Part shown: in pieces, positions 21,317-33,300 of the stretch
How positions within the stretch are numbered: position 1 is the first letter of the stretch
Layout of the letters: each line of letters opens with the position of its first letter
DNA from: Euphorbia lathyris
Lineage: Eukaryota; Streptophyta; Magnoliopsida; Malpighiales; Euphorbiaceae
Assembly: GCF_963576675.1 (NCBI RefSeq)
Contig: NC_088910.1
Span: 86,114,104 to 86,178,103, forward strand
Length of the DNA stretch: 64,000 nt
Direction of reading: 5' to 3'
The notes under the pieces: generated by a model
What the model was told of the DNA's origin: nothing
The model's input: the letters and a program-made list of their open reading frames with translations, nothing else
Database searches by the model: none
Translations under genes and position numbers: made by a program

Positions 21317-24187
21317 TGCTAGATGAGGTGCCGCGGCCTAATCTCCCGGGCGGACCGGGGGGTGGACACCTCATGGCGACGTAAGCGGTGATTGGCGCCG
21401 AAAGCAACCAATCGTGGAATCAAGCTGCTCGGCAGGACCGGAGCTCGGAGATATGGAAGAGTCGCCACCCACGAATGGGAAAATGAACACCGATCCCTTG
21501 CGGGAGACCGGTGTGGGTTCGGGAAACTTAGGTACGAGCCGAGAAGGCTAGCTCCTTTCCGGAGAAAGGCTACTAGGCACCCCGACATCGCCCGGTTATG
21601 AACCACCGGCCTCCTACTCAGCATGTTAGGCGATAACGGACTAATCGTATATTTCTTTAAGTTTAAAATTCATTTGAAACCTTTTCTTTCTCGTTTTGAA
21701 AACCGTTTTGAGCATACATTATTGAAAAGCTACTTTAGTAAAGAATCACCCATTTACATCAGTTCAATATACATATAAAAGAGAGGGGAAGAAGGAAGAA
21801 TTGATTTATTTACAACGTGATTTACATTTCGTGTTGCGTGTTAATTCTATACTAACTCATTTCCCCAAAACGAGTTCATTTACATGGTTCGCACCTTAAT
21901 CGCCGTTGGAACGATTTAGGTACGTTTCAAAACCCCGTTTGATGAAGTCCGCCTGAATCGCCGTTGGAACGACTCAAGTGTTTGAAAACATTAAGGTAAA
22001 AACCTTTAATAAGAAAACGTGGTTAAGCATACAAGTCAATTTATTTTGTATATATCATTTAAGAAAACGATTCAAAAACTCTATTATTTATAATGAAAAC
22101 GATTTTAATTACAAGGTTCGCTTAATCCGTCGTTGGAACGGACTAAGGTTTTAAAACGTGATCTTTTGGAAACAAGTTAAAGATGTCAAGAAAACGTTAT
22201 TTACACTTTTAGAACCTCTAGAAAAGCCTTTAGTTTAAATCATCAAATTGAAAACTCTTTTTGGTGATTTATTTCCCCCTTTTGACTCAATGGACTCTTT
22301 ACTTGTCATAATTACAACAATAAACATATTAAATCAAAATTCACTCCAAATAAAGCCCATTTGAAATATGGACCCCTAAATGTCCAAAGAATAAAGAAAA
22401 TAATATAGACATATATATACATTTTAGCCAAAAAAACCCATGAAATATTTATAGAGAAAATAAGGATAAGTGAAAAGATACTATGTAATAAACATATAAG
22501 AAATGATAATAAAAATACTAAATATAATACATTTTTACTTTAAACATGTGAAAATAATAGATAAAGCTCCTAAATAAGAAAATAACATTTATCCCCAAAA
22601 TAGTTTCACCTAAAAATAACTAATATAACCCGAATAGCCCAAAAACTATATATATATATACATAATGTAGTTTAAATATCAAAATAATACCCATTATCCA
22701 CAAAATATCTACTAATTAATTACTTCCAAAACACCCAAATAAATAACCTTCTAAAATAAGATCCATTTTCATTTAAATGAAGGAAAAAGAAAATATATAT
22801 ATACATATACTTATATTAGATTAAATCAAAAAATGATATATAAATATCCTAAATAACTATATGTACCAACTATCCAAAAATAGTTTGAAAATATTTATTA
22901 CATAACTACATATATATATACAAAGGATTAGAAAGATGGACTAAAATAGCATTATTTACATTCTGGCAGATTTACCGACGGAAAATCCGTCGGTAAACAG
23001 CAATTAGTGACAGAAACGGTAAATTACAGCAGCACTCCATTTATTTCCAGATTTATTCAAAAGCTTTAAATTAAGTCTAATTCAATCGTTTTGGATTTCC
23101 GAACTACAAAAAATGGATCATAGTCAATAACGGAAGTTCCTAAAACGACGTTTTTATTTTAAAACGTTATTTGGAAATTTCTTTTTCTAAAAAAAGGCTT
23201 ATAATTACAACGTCTTTTAATAACCGAACTACCCTTTTTATCGGATCACGGTTCGTATTGGGATATCAAAACGAGGTTTTTTTTTTATTTTAAAATAAAA
23301 CCAAATTTTATTCAACCCGAAATGGAAATTAAATAAATACACCAAATTAAATAAAAAGTGATAAAATAAATGAACAACTAAATAAATAAAAACTATAAAA
23401 ATAAATAAAGGAAAGAAATAAATTAAATAAAAATAAAAACGAGTCTAGTCCTCGGATAATACCTTAAGTTCGGTATTGACGGTTGACGTCGGTTGATTCC
23501 ACGAATCGTGCTTCCCGTTGTTTTTGGTAAAATTTTAACTCTTAGGAGATTTGGAATTTTTAGGAAAAAAAATGTTTTTTCCCAAAAAATCAATTTTCTC
23601 TCTCTAAAAATGTTTAGAGTGAGAAAATCTTTCCCAAAAAGCCTTCCCCTTCAAATGCATGGGGATCCGTGCCTTTTATAGGCATTGGATCCCCGGACGG
23701 AATGGGCGACGCCCGAGCAAGATCGGGCGTCGCCAAAAGGGGTTGGGCGATCGCCCAACAATCGTTGGGCGCTCGCCCCATGATCGTTGGGCGCTCACCC
23801 AACGGCTGCCAGGCGCGCTCGCCCGACGCCTGCCGGGGCGCGTCTCGCGCCGTCGGGAGCACACGCCCCGTGGCTGTCGAGCGCGCGCTCCGCGCCTCCG
23901 GGCTCGTGCGTCCAACGGACGTTGAGCGCGCGCCACTCGCAGTCGGATGCGTGCGTCCAGCGGACGTCGAGCGCGCGCCCCGTCGTTGGACGCGCGTCAG
24001 CTGCCGCTAGGCGCTCGCACCGCGCCGCTGAGCACTCGCGAGCCGCCCAATCGACGACCGCGCACCATCGCAACTTCTCCTTCCTTATTATATATTATTT
24101 TTTTTGTTTTTAAAACTTTCGGAATCAACCGTTTCAACCGTCTTGTTTACAGGTTTTCGTCACAGGTCCTCCAAGTCGGTGTCTACA
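21317..24187 (-). repeat. Element D 3' LTR (left copy)
   Basis: In element orientation it begins TGTAGACACC at 24187 and ends at 21317. It has a GC-rich U3 (about 23690-24070) and a long AT-rich R/U5. It matches 37973-40917. Confidence 0.93.
23674..23680 (-). promoter_or_regulatory. TATA box in element D left LTR
   Basis: Minus-strand CCTATAAAAGGC directly after the GC-rich U3; conserved in the right LTR at 40381-40387. Confidence 0.65.
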
Positions 24188-24419
24188 GTTGCCCCTACTT
24201 TCCTATTTTGACAGTGATGTGTGTGTTTTGAAAACGTTTTTTGGTAACGCAACACATGGAATGTAAAATATATAAAAGTAAAAGACACGTAAAGAGTAGG
24301 AGGAAGAATACCTGACCTTCGTGCTGCGCGTTCGAGCGTCGTTCTCGATTCTTTCCGTCCTTGCCTCTGAATCGGCTGCCGGCGGATGTTCTTCTTACGG
24401 ACCCTAGCGTACGTTGACT

Positions 24420-24779
24420 GTGGGTAAAATTGGCTCGAAAGCAACCTCGGTCGTGGACCGTAGGTAAGATGGCTAAAAACCTACCTCGGTCGTGAACCGT
24501 AGGTAAAATGGCTAAAAAGCTACCTCGGTCGTGAACCGTAGGTAAGATGGCTAAAAAGCTACCTCGGTCGTGAACCGTAGGTAAGATGGCTAAAAAGCTA
24601 CCTCGGTCGTGAACCGTAGGTAAGATGGCTAAAAAGCTACCTCGGTCGTGAACCGTAGGTAAGATGGCTAAAAAGCTACCTCGGTCGTGAACCGTAGGTA
24701 AGATGGCTAAAAAGCTACCTCGGTCGTGAACCGTAAAAAAAGCTACCTCGATCGTGAACCGTAGGTAAGGTGGCTCAAG
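24420..24779. repeat. 39-bp tandem array, about 9 copies
   Basis: Unit AGATGGCTAAAAAGCTACCT plus CGGTCGTGAACCGTAGGTA, repeated head to tail with few changes; the terminal units diverge. It lies in the 3' untranslated part of element D, between the antisense gene promoter and the 3' LTR. Tandem arrays at this place are known in Tat/Ogre elements and can seed satellite DNA. Confidence 0.9.
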
Positions 24780-25148
24780 GGCAAAAAGGTTCTTTCTAAC
24801 GATTCTGAATTCTTTTAAAACACCGTTGTCTGTATTTTCTCACTAGAGCTAGTGTCCTGGAGGTTCGAATGGTTTGGTAGGAATGTCTTTTTGGTTCGGA
24901 ATGATTCACATTGTCGATTATTTTTCTGTTGACTGTCGTCTGTATTTTGACTGGTGCCACTGTTCTGTAAAAATTGGCTGTCGTCAGGAGTTCTTATCTT
25001 GACAGTATTGGCCATTGTCTGGGAGAAGCGCAGGCTGAAACGGACTGCAAATCGGAGGTCTGTGCACCTGGTAATCAATTATTTACTTTTTACCTTTATG
25101 TCACATCGTACTTTTTTCGCTATTTATGGGAATGTCATTCCTCTTTCC

Positions 25149-25157
25149 TATATAAGG
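25149..25157 (+). promoter_or_regulatory. Putative TATA box of the antisense gene in element D
   Basis: TATATAAGG, 78 bp upstream of the ATG at 25235, followed by a CT-rich leader (TTCTCTCTCTCTCTAG) typical of plant 5' UTRs. Confidence 0.6.
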
Positions 25158-25234
25158 TGGTGGGGTTCCATTTCAACCCCACACCTTCTCTTTCTTCTCT
25201 CTCTCTCTAGATTTTGATTTGGATTATTCTCGGG

Positions 25235-28189
25235 ATGGATTTGGATGAATGCGATGGCACGAAAGGCATGGAGGAGGTTTACGTGAACCTTGCTAGAGTG
25301 GACCCTTTCCACGGCCCTACGACGCATCTGAGCCGGACACGCTGTAACGAGGTAAGTACTTTCTCACTTTTTCGTTATTTGGTTCAAATTCTAGGCTTTA
25401 GTATCCTTATCCGAACATGATTTGCATGCTAACCTTTAGATTGCCTTAGAGGACTCTAGTTAGAAAATATGAATTTCTTTACTTACAAGTAACACTTGTT
25501 TACTTTTGTGTAAGAATGTGCGCTATATGCATTGTGAATAGTAAAACTACGACTTTATACATGCTAACAGTAAAAATAACATGAATAATGAACGTGAATA
25601 GTGCACGTGGATAGCGAAAACGTGAATAGTGCACGTGAATAGTAAAAGCGTGAATGGTGCACATGAATAGTAAAAACTTAACTAATGCCCGTGAATAGTA
25701 AAAACGTGAATAGTGCACGTGAATAGTAAAAACCTAACTAATGCATGTGAATAGTAAAAACCTTAACTAATGCACGTGAATAGTAAAAACTTAACTAATG
25801 CACGCGAATAGTAAAAACTTGACCAATGCTCCTTGTCAGTGCGGACGAGAGTGGATTAAAGACTAAAGAATTAACTAAATCCTACATAAATGACCCTAAG
25901 GAGAGATTTTACAGAAAATTGGTCCAAATTGACCAGACGTCTCTAGGTTAGATTCTGACCGAAAGAATAACTAGTCTTAACGTGTTTTCATCAAATGCAA
26001 GCTTAGGAACCATATTTAAACTTTCCTGTATTGTTCTTTCTAGTTCCTCGAGATTTTCGGGACCACGGCCGAGATCCACGTGTGGTATTCTATGTTAGGC
26101 GCCGCGGCGAGAGCCCGTGTGCGTGAGTTGGGCTTTGAGCCCTTTATTTCAGCGCTGCCCCGCACCAATGGGGTGTGCGATCGCTTTGGCCTGCGGGCCC
26201 TATGCGAGAGGTGGGTTGACTCGACCCATACCTTCCACCTTTCTTTCGGGGAGATGACCATCTCGCCCCGAGATTTCTCTTTGCTGACAGGGCTGCGGGG
26301 GAGTAACACTCCAGTTCCCTTCTGCTTTGACATGATACGTCCGCGGGTCGACCGCGCTAGGCTAGCCGCTTTGATTGGGCCAGGAGTTTACCCAGGTGCC
26401 AAATCCTCTCCAGCGAAGTTCATTTCTACCGCGAGCCTCTTGAGTCGTAGAGATTTTTGTGAGACGGATGACGCTGACTTGGCTGTCCGTAGCTTCCTAG
26501 TGTACACTTTGAGTGAGACGATTTTCCGCACCAAGAGCGGGAAGGTACATGTTGGTCTTATTCAGGCTTTTAGCGATTTGGATGCGGCGGCGTCTTATGA
26601 TTGGGCGGGGGCGGGCCTAGCCTTCCTATATAAGTTTTTGGATTTGACTTGCCGGAAGCGCAAGGACTTCGGTGGTTACACTTTCGCTCTTCTGGTATGT
26701 GTGCACCCTGGACTCATCCTTTCTATCTTCTTCATGCTTTCCGTTCGTAACCTTTGTTTTTTACTAGCAGGTTTGGGCGTACGAGAGGCGGATTCTTCCT
26801 AGCCAGTCTCGGCATCGGTCATGAGTACCGACGCTCCCTCTCATGACTCGGTGGAAAGAGTTCGATTTAGGCGTAGAGAAAAGACGGACGGTGGCGCGGC
26901 TCCTAGACTGGATTGACTCGCGGACCTTGGGACATGTAGATATCTTCTAGTCGTGCTAGATTCTTGTTTGATTGGATCTGACTTTTTCTTTGTGTTTTTA
27001 GATCAAGTTTAGGTGGGATGACCTTGACTTCGGTCCCGACTATGCGTACGTGACTTTGATCCAGGAGCAGCAGTGCGTGCTCACCGGCCCTTGCGTGCAG
27101 GCCTGGTACTTAGGCGACCGGGGCATCATCGGGATTAGAGCGTCGCACTGGTCCCCGGGCGAGATCCCCGTTTCCATGTTCGCCGTGCGGACCATGCCCT
27201 TGTCGGTTATCCGTCAGGACTTGACCTGTCGGTTCGTAGGTAGAGAGGTGTGGGTTCACGCCGGGGGTCGTGATCTTTACCTATCGACTTTGTTGAGCGC
27301 GATGGATGCCCCAGCGGTGGCGATGGATGTGGATCCCGTGGCAGACATGTTTTCGTGGGAGGCTATCGCGGCAGTCTTCGGTCAGGAGGAGGTCCCGGTG
27401 AGTGGTTCAGCCTATTTACCTTTATTCACGAGATAGCTAGCGGTATTTATTGTGTTTTCATTTGCAGGAGGGGTCCTGGAGAAGTGCTCATTTTTCAGAC
27501 TTCTTCGATGGCGCTCGGGCTCAGACATCTGCGAGCGAGCCCCCCTACTATGTCGGCGAGTCCTCCAGCGCTGCCCGACCGGAGAGATCCTCTTTGGGTG
27601 TGCCCGTTCCGGACTACGAGAGAGATTTCGCGACCCTTTGTTATGATGAGTCTGGGGTAGCCTACGCGGGTGTCGAGATGGCTCCTCCCTTCTTCACATC
27701 GAGGGTACCATTTGACCCTTCCGACGCTTCTCAGACTACGAGAGAGACTTGTACTGACTACGTGGGGCTGTCCGATTACCTCAGAGACCGCCTCAGCTTG
27801 CGCTGTGCCGACCACCTGGTATGTATCCTTGCCTTATTTTAGTGTAGTGGAATGCATGCATGTATGTATGATTTCTGTTCTTGCCTATGCTGCTTCTTTT
27901 TTTTTTTTACATCTGTTTTTTCTTCTTTTTTTAGAGCGATCTTCACGCTCATGAGCGGAGACGGAGTGAGTCGGTGCGGGAGGCTGATGCCAGGGTTGGC
28001 CAGGTGTACCAAGAGCGGAACGACCACTGGTCGGAGGTGATGCGGAGGGAGACTGAGGGTCACCTTGCTGTCGAGGAGAGAGCACGAGTCGCCGAGGAGA
28101 GACTCCGAGTTGCCGAGGAGGCCTTATCTGCAGAGCGGGCGTCACGCTTGAGGGATTTTGAGGACTACTGGGATATGCCTCCTTATTAG
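25235..28189 (+). CDS. Antisense six-exon gene in element D, plant-mobile-domain-like protein
   Basis: Inferred exons: 25235-25351, 26044-26694, 26771-26935, 27002-27397, 27468-27818, 27935-28189. All introns are GT...AG and all five junctions are phase 0, giving 645 codons including the stop. The centre matches the plant mobile domain (PMD, as in MAIN/MAIL and retrotransposon proteins): WVDSTHTFHLSFGEMTIS, LTGLRG, TRWKEF and IKFRWDDLDF. The last exon is an Arg/Glu-rich coiled coil (RVAEERLRVAEEALSAERAS). One in-frame TGA (26822-26824) lies in exon 3. Transcription would oppose D's gag-pol and converge with it near 28190-28640. The biochemical role of PMD proteins is poorly known; the MAIN family acts in silencing and genome stability in plants. 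Confidence 0.75.
25530..25830. repeat. GTGAATAGT minisatellite in intron 1 of the antisense gene
   Basis: At least nine GTGAATAGT cores alternate with GCAC, AAAAAC and TTAACTAATGCAC spacers, forming a degenerate array inside the 692-bp first intron (25352-26043). Confidence 0.8.
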
Positions 28190-28639
28190 GCTTTATGGCT
28201 TTGTAGTAGTTTTTTATTAGGATTACCCCGATGTATATCTGATGTATAGGGAGCGGGGTGGATAGCATGTAGGCTTTTTATTGTGAAAAGTAAGGTAGGA
28301 AATGTATAACTCATGATTCATATTACCATGCATTTAGTAGATTATGATGATTCCAATCATTCTCGTCAAATAAATTCATGCCTTTATTTATTTACAAACA
28401 ACAGAAATACTTAGCCTCTTATACATTGTTTTTGTAATTGCTCAAGTTATAACTACTGTTACCAGGACCCGCCTTTCGGTTTTCGGATCCCGGTGATTTT
28501 TCTCCTCTCCTTTTACTATCCCGGAATTTTCAAATGAGTGCCCTTTCGGGTTTTCACCCACTGGGATGTCCCTTATTGTTGCATAGGCCGCCCTTTACGG
28601 GTTTTCAACCTATCGGGAATTTTTCTTTCTTTTTTTTTT
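28190..28639. other. Convergent 3' region between antisense gene and integrase (element D)
   Basis: No coding frame. Three imperfect repeats of the type CCCTTTCGGGTTTTCACCCA occur between about 28467 and 28620. Both the plus-strand antisense gene and minus-strand pol should terminate here. Confidence 0.6.
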
Positions 28640-28939
28640 TTACGAAAAGTATTTCTTAAGCCTATCCAGGTTGGTAGGCTCGGAGAATTCAATGCCGTCC
28701 ATAGTAGTTAACATCACCGCTCCTTTGCTTAGTATCTTCTTCACGAAGAATGGCCCTTCCCAGTTAGGCTTAAACTTGCCCCTAGGGTCGGTGTGCGTCA
28801 CACGGATCTGTTTCAGCACCATGTCCCCCTCTTTGATAGGGCTGGCCTTGACCTTTTTGTTGAAGGCTCGGGCCATCCTTCTCTGATATAGCTGCACATG
28901 GTAAAGGGCTTCCATCCTTTTCTCGTCAACCAAAGCCAA
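28640..28939 (-). pseudogene. Element D integrase C-terminal domain
   Basis: Same frame as 28949-30007, separated by a TGA (28946-28948) in a context where related proteins have Arg (CGA). Contains GDMVLKQIRVT and GKFKPNWEGPFFVKK, the typical gypsy integrase tail, ending LKKYFS. Confidence 0.85.
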
Positions 28940-28948
28940 CTGCTCATA

Positions 28949-30007
28949 TCACTTCTTCACCCATTCCGTCTCGGGAATCTCTGCTTCCACTGCGATTCTC
29001 AACGATCGCTTTTCGGTCTCAATCGGCAGGACTGCTTCTGCCCCATACACTAAGGAGAACGGCGTTGCCCCCGTTGACGTCCTAACCGTCATACGATAAT
29101 CCCATAACGCGAGTGGGAGCTGCTCGTGCCAATTCCGATGTGATTCCACTATTTTTATGAGAATTCTCTTAAGGTTCTTATTAGCTGCTTCTACTGCGCC
29201 ATTAGCTTGCGGACGATACGGAGAAGACCTGTGATGTTCAATACCATGTTCTCGGAAGAGACCTCTCACTTCTCCTTGAAACTGGACCCCATTATCTGTG
29301 ATTATATGATGAGGCACTCCGAATCTGGTGATTAAGTGTTTTTCGATAAACTTCCTCATCTGTTTAGACCCCAACTTGCCAAACGACTCTGCCTCTACCC
29401 ACTTGCTGAAGTAATCAATGGCGACTGCAATAAATTTGTGTCCATTCGAAGCATTAGGCCTCACCTCCCCGATGATATCAATGCCCCAAGCCGCAAATGG
29501 CCAAATAGGTGCCAACACATGCAATTCCATGGCCGGTAGATGACTATAATCCCCGTGGATTTGACAATCGTGACATTTCTTCGCATATTCGTTACAATCT
29601 CTTTCCATGGTGAGCCAGTAGAAGCCTTGCCTTATGATTTTCTTTGCTAACACCGCTCCTCCCATATGGGCCCCACAAATTCCCGAGTGTACCGATTCCA
29701 TTGCCTCGCGGGCTTCTCCCGCATCCAAGCATCTCAGTTGTAACCCATCGATGTGACTTTTGTAAAGCAAGTCATTGTGGATGACGAACTGCTGAGCTAA
29801 CCTTCTAATCACAGCTTGATCCCTAAGTTCTGACTCTGCCGGGTATGTTCCACTTTTCATAAAGTTCACGATATCGAAATACCACAGCTTTTCATCTGCC
29901 CCTAACAGCATTACGTCTTCGTAGCATGGTTTGTGAGATCTCCTCAATACCAACGGTTTCGAGGCAAGGTTCTGGGGGTTGTCCCAAACTGACACTAAAG
30001 TGGCCAA
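28949..30007 (-). pseudogene. Element D integrase (zinc domain and core)
   Basis: Zinc domain: VHSGICGAHMGG with CHDCQIHGDYSH. Core triad: WGIDIIGEV (D), ITDNGVQFQ (D) and NGAVEAANKN (E). The conserved ASTGATPFSLVYG-type TSTGATPFSLVYG follows. Upstream, a TGA at about 30029-30031 (Arg expected) separates it from RNase H in the same frame. All catalytic residues are intact within this segment. It would insert the reverse-transcribed DNA into the genome. Confidence 0.9.
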
Positions 30008-30031
30008 AGCGTCCGCAGCCTGGTTCTGTGC

Positions 30032-30573
30032 TCAAGGGATATGATAAAAACGACATTCCTTGAATCTTTGTGCCAACCCTTCTAGCTGGTCTAGGTATGG
30101 ACGCAACCTTTCTTCCCTCACTTCCCAGTTTCCCTGCGCTTGTTCGATAATCAGTTTTGAGTCGCCCCAAATTTCAACATATGATGCTCCCAGTACTGCT
30201 AATGACTCCAACCCATAGATGCACGCTTCATATTCGGCCATATTATTAGTGAGAGGGAAGGATAGCTTCTTTGCCATCGGGATCCTTTCTCCCTCTGGTG
30301 AGATAAGTAATACCCCTACTCCGGCTCCATTCGAATTAACTGCTCCATCAAAGAACATTTTACATGGTATAACTTCTATTGCGTTCAAGTGCTCATCGGG
30401 GAAATCATAGTTTATCTCTTCTTCTTCTGCGCTCAGGGGTTGGTTGGCCAGAAATTCTGCTACGGCCCTCCTCTTGATAACCTTCTTCGTTACGTATTCA
30501 ATATCAAACTCGGACAAAAGCAACAACCATCGGGCTAGCTTCCCTGTTAGAGACGGAGTTCGATACAGATACT
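30032..30573 (-). pseudogene. Element D second RNase H domain
   Basis: An additional archaeal-type RNase H as found in Tat elements: KMFFDGAVNSNGAGVGVLL (D), NNMAEYEACIYGLE (E) and WGDSKLIIEQ (D). The segment opens with VKYLYRTPSLTGKLARW, which continues the RT connection domain after a one-base frameshift at about 30574. Confidence 0.87.
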
Positions 30574-33300
30574 TCACGGGTCCATCCGGGAAATAATGAT
30601 CAATTTGTAAGATTGAAAATAGTGCCGTAGTTTCTTTGTTAGCCATACTACTGCTACGCACGTCTTTTCGATCATGTTATACTTAAGCTCGTACTCCAGG
30701 AACTTCTTACTTAGATAATATACCGCGTGCTCCATGCCCGTGTCCTCTTCTTGGGCCAGCATTGCCCCAATGGATCGCTCCTCGATTGCCACATAGAGGA
30801 GCAGCGGTTTTCCCAGTTTAGGCGGTCTCAGAATTGGCGGATTAGACAAGTAATCCCGGACCTTCTCTAAGGCCTGCTGACACTTATCATTCCAAATCGT
30901 GGGTTGATCTTTCCATAGCAACTTAAAGATCGGCTCGCAGATTGCAGTGAGTCTTGCTATGAACCGGCTGATATACTGAACCTGCCCCAGAAACCCTCTC
31001 ACTTCTTTCTCATTCTTTGGTACCGACATTTCTCGTATGGCCTTCACTTTGTCGGGATCTACCTCAATTCCATTGTTACTGATCACATAGCCTAAGATTT
31101 TCCCCGATGAAACGCCAAAGAAGCACTTCTTTGGGTTCAATCTCAGCTTGAATTCGGCAATTCGGGCCAAAAACTTCTCGAGTGCAGTGAAATGCCCTTC
31201 TCTTGTCTCCGACTTGACCATCATGTCATCCACATAAACTTCTACCTCCTTGTGTATCATATCATGGAACAGTGCTGTAGCCATTCGCTGGTAAGTTGCC
31301 CCGGCATTCTTCAAACCAAACGGTATCACCCTGTAGCAGTATGTTCCCCACTCAGTTGTGAACGAGGTTTTTGCTTTGTGTTTCTCGGCCATCTGAACTT
31401 GCATGTAGCCCATGAAACCGTCCACATTCATGTGTAAGACGCTCAATGCTGCAATATCGATCAATACGTCAATATGAGGCAATGCGAACTCATCTTTCGG
31501 GCATGCTTTATTAAGATCTCTATAATCGACGCACATTCTCACTTTGCCGTCCTTCTTCGCGATGGGCACTACATTTGCGACCCAAGGGGGATAGTCGATT
31601 ACTTTGATGGACCCTGCTTCTAACTGTTTCTTCACTTCTTCTCTGATCTTATCTGCCCATTCCGATCTCATGCGTCGGAGTTTCTGTTTCACGGGCTTAG
31701 CATCGGGGTATGTCGGAATACGGTGAGTTACGATTGATTGATCGATTCCTGGCATGTCTTCGTACGTCCAAGCAAACACTATTTCGTATTTTTTAATTAT
31801 TCTCTCAAATTCTTTCCTCTCGTCAATAGTTAATTCTTGAGCAATTTGTATAAGTTTAGGATTTTCATCCGTGCCAAGATTGAAAGTTGACATTTCTATT
31901 GTATTGATTTCAAATGTAGGCATGTTATATGAATGAGAATGCATGGAATGATCACGATCAACATCAAGCAAGTAAGCAAAATCGGAATTCATTTCATTGA
32001 TAGTGTTGGCGAGTACATCATCAGATTCAAATAAAGCAGTAATACAATTTTCATCATCAGGGTTCTCGGGTTTCTCATGAACTTTGGAGGTACTGGGCTC
32101 ATTTACCGCTCCTGCAGTTGCTTCAACAGTGATGATTTGCTCCTCGGCATTCAAGTCTAACATTATAATCTCCTCGACAAAGCAGCTCGCTTTTCCACTG
32201 CCCCAGTCAGTCACATCATTGAAGATCTCAAACCCCGGTAGAATCTTCCCTTCGGTGCTAGTCCACGACTCAGGGGTCCCTGAATAAACCTTTCCATGCC
32301 CTTCATTCACGAAATACTTCCTTAGGCCCACTTTTCCTTCACTACTTGCGTTGGACGGACCTCCATGTTCATATCCTAAACCCCTCTGGGTTTTCTGACT
32401 CTTGAAGTCCGGAAATTCTGGCAGCCCTTGATGGTGTGCTCCCAAACCCATACCAGGGATGAAACCCCCTTTCATCATTTTCACCACATCGGAGGTCATG
32501 CTAGACTCGTAAATCCCAGAAACTTGGAATCCGGAGAAAAGCTGAGGCTCAATTCCCAATGCCGCCATCGAGCTCAATTTTTCTGCTCTGATCGTCACTA
32601 TCTCCTCCCCGAAGGGGAATTTGATCATTTGGTGGAGCGTGGAGGGCACACCTCCTAACTTGTGGAACCATGGGCGTCCCAACAATACAGCAAAGGTTAT
32701 CGGGATATCCAGCACCGTGAACTCTGTTTCCTCCTCGTGCGGCCCCACTTTCAGCTTGGCCTTAAACACTCCTTCGATGTGCCTACGGCTATCATCATAA
32801 GCCCTGATCACAGTTTTCGAGGCCGTCAGGTCCCCTCTTTCTACTCCCAACTTAGATAAGAGTTTCATCGGGTAAACATTAATGGCCGATCCATCATCGA
32901 CCATCACACAGCTAGTTTTCTTCCCGTTAATTTCAGCTCGGATGTATAAAGGCTTATTGTGAGCCTTCCCCTCTTCTGGGAGATCCTCGTCAGTAAATGT
33001 GATTTCGGTTTTCTTCCGGGCCATAATCGCCCCTACCAACGCTGCCGGCTCGGTATCGGTAAAAATAACCAAATTCTGCAACTCTTTCATCAGATTTTCA
33101 CGATGGTATTTGGAATGGCATAGGACTTTCCACACCATAGACTTAGCTTGTGTTTTCTTCAACTGCTCGAGGACTTGGTCATCTGGCTTGGGAGCCGATC
33201 CTTCCCCTATCTCAGTCTCAACCACAGGTGCCTTTCCCTCGGCCACTCGACCTGATCTTGTCATGACAGCAATTTCCGGTTCTTCATCAGATTCATCCAA
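30574..33300 (-). pseudogene. Element D protease, G-patch-like segment, reverse transcriptase
   Basis: 908 open codons. The aspartic protease has VMVDDGSAINVYP (DDG in place of DTG, usual for Ogre-type) and LLGRPWFHKLGG. Then a Gly-rich, G-patch-like motif MMKGGFIPGMGLGAHHQG. After an acidic linker comes RT: PPWVANVVPIAKKDGK, RMCVDYRDLNKACPKDEF, IPFGLKNAGATYQRM and the catalytic YVDDMMVKS. The segment VLHMNVDGFMGYMQ has diverged from the usual FMDGFSGYNQI-type sequence. The first RNase H follows (YVAIEERSIGAMLAQ). The ORF ends at a frameshift; its start is offset from the gag-like frame upstream. Confidence 0.9.

Noticed and set aside
21319..21624. About 100-codon frames at the outer ends of both element D LTRs (also 37975-38280)
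   Set aside because: Identical only because the LTRs are identical; no domain, no start context.
23614..24113. Several overlapping GC-rich frames on both strands (also 40267-40964)
   Set aside because: High GC removes stop codons in all frames; Arg/Ala/Pro-rich without domain; this is the U3 promoter region.
24420..24779. Regular repeats suggesting CRISPR
   Set aside because: Units are directly tandem with no unique spacers, and the genome is a plant.
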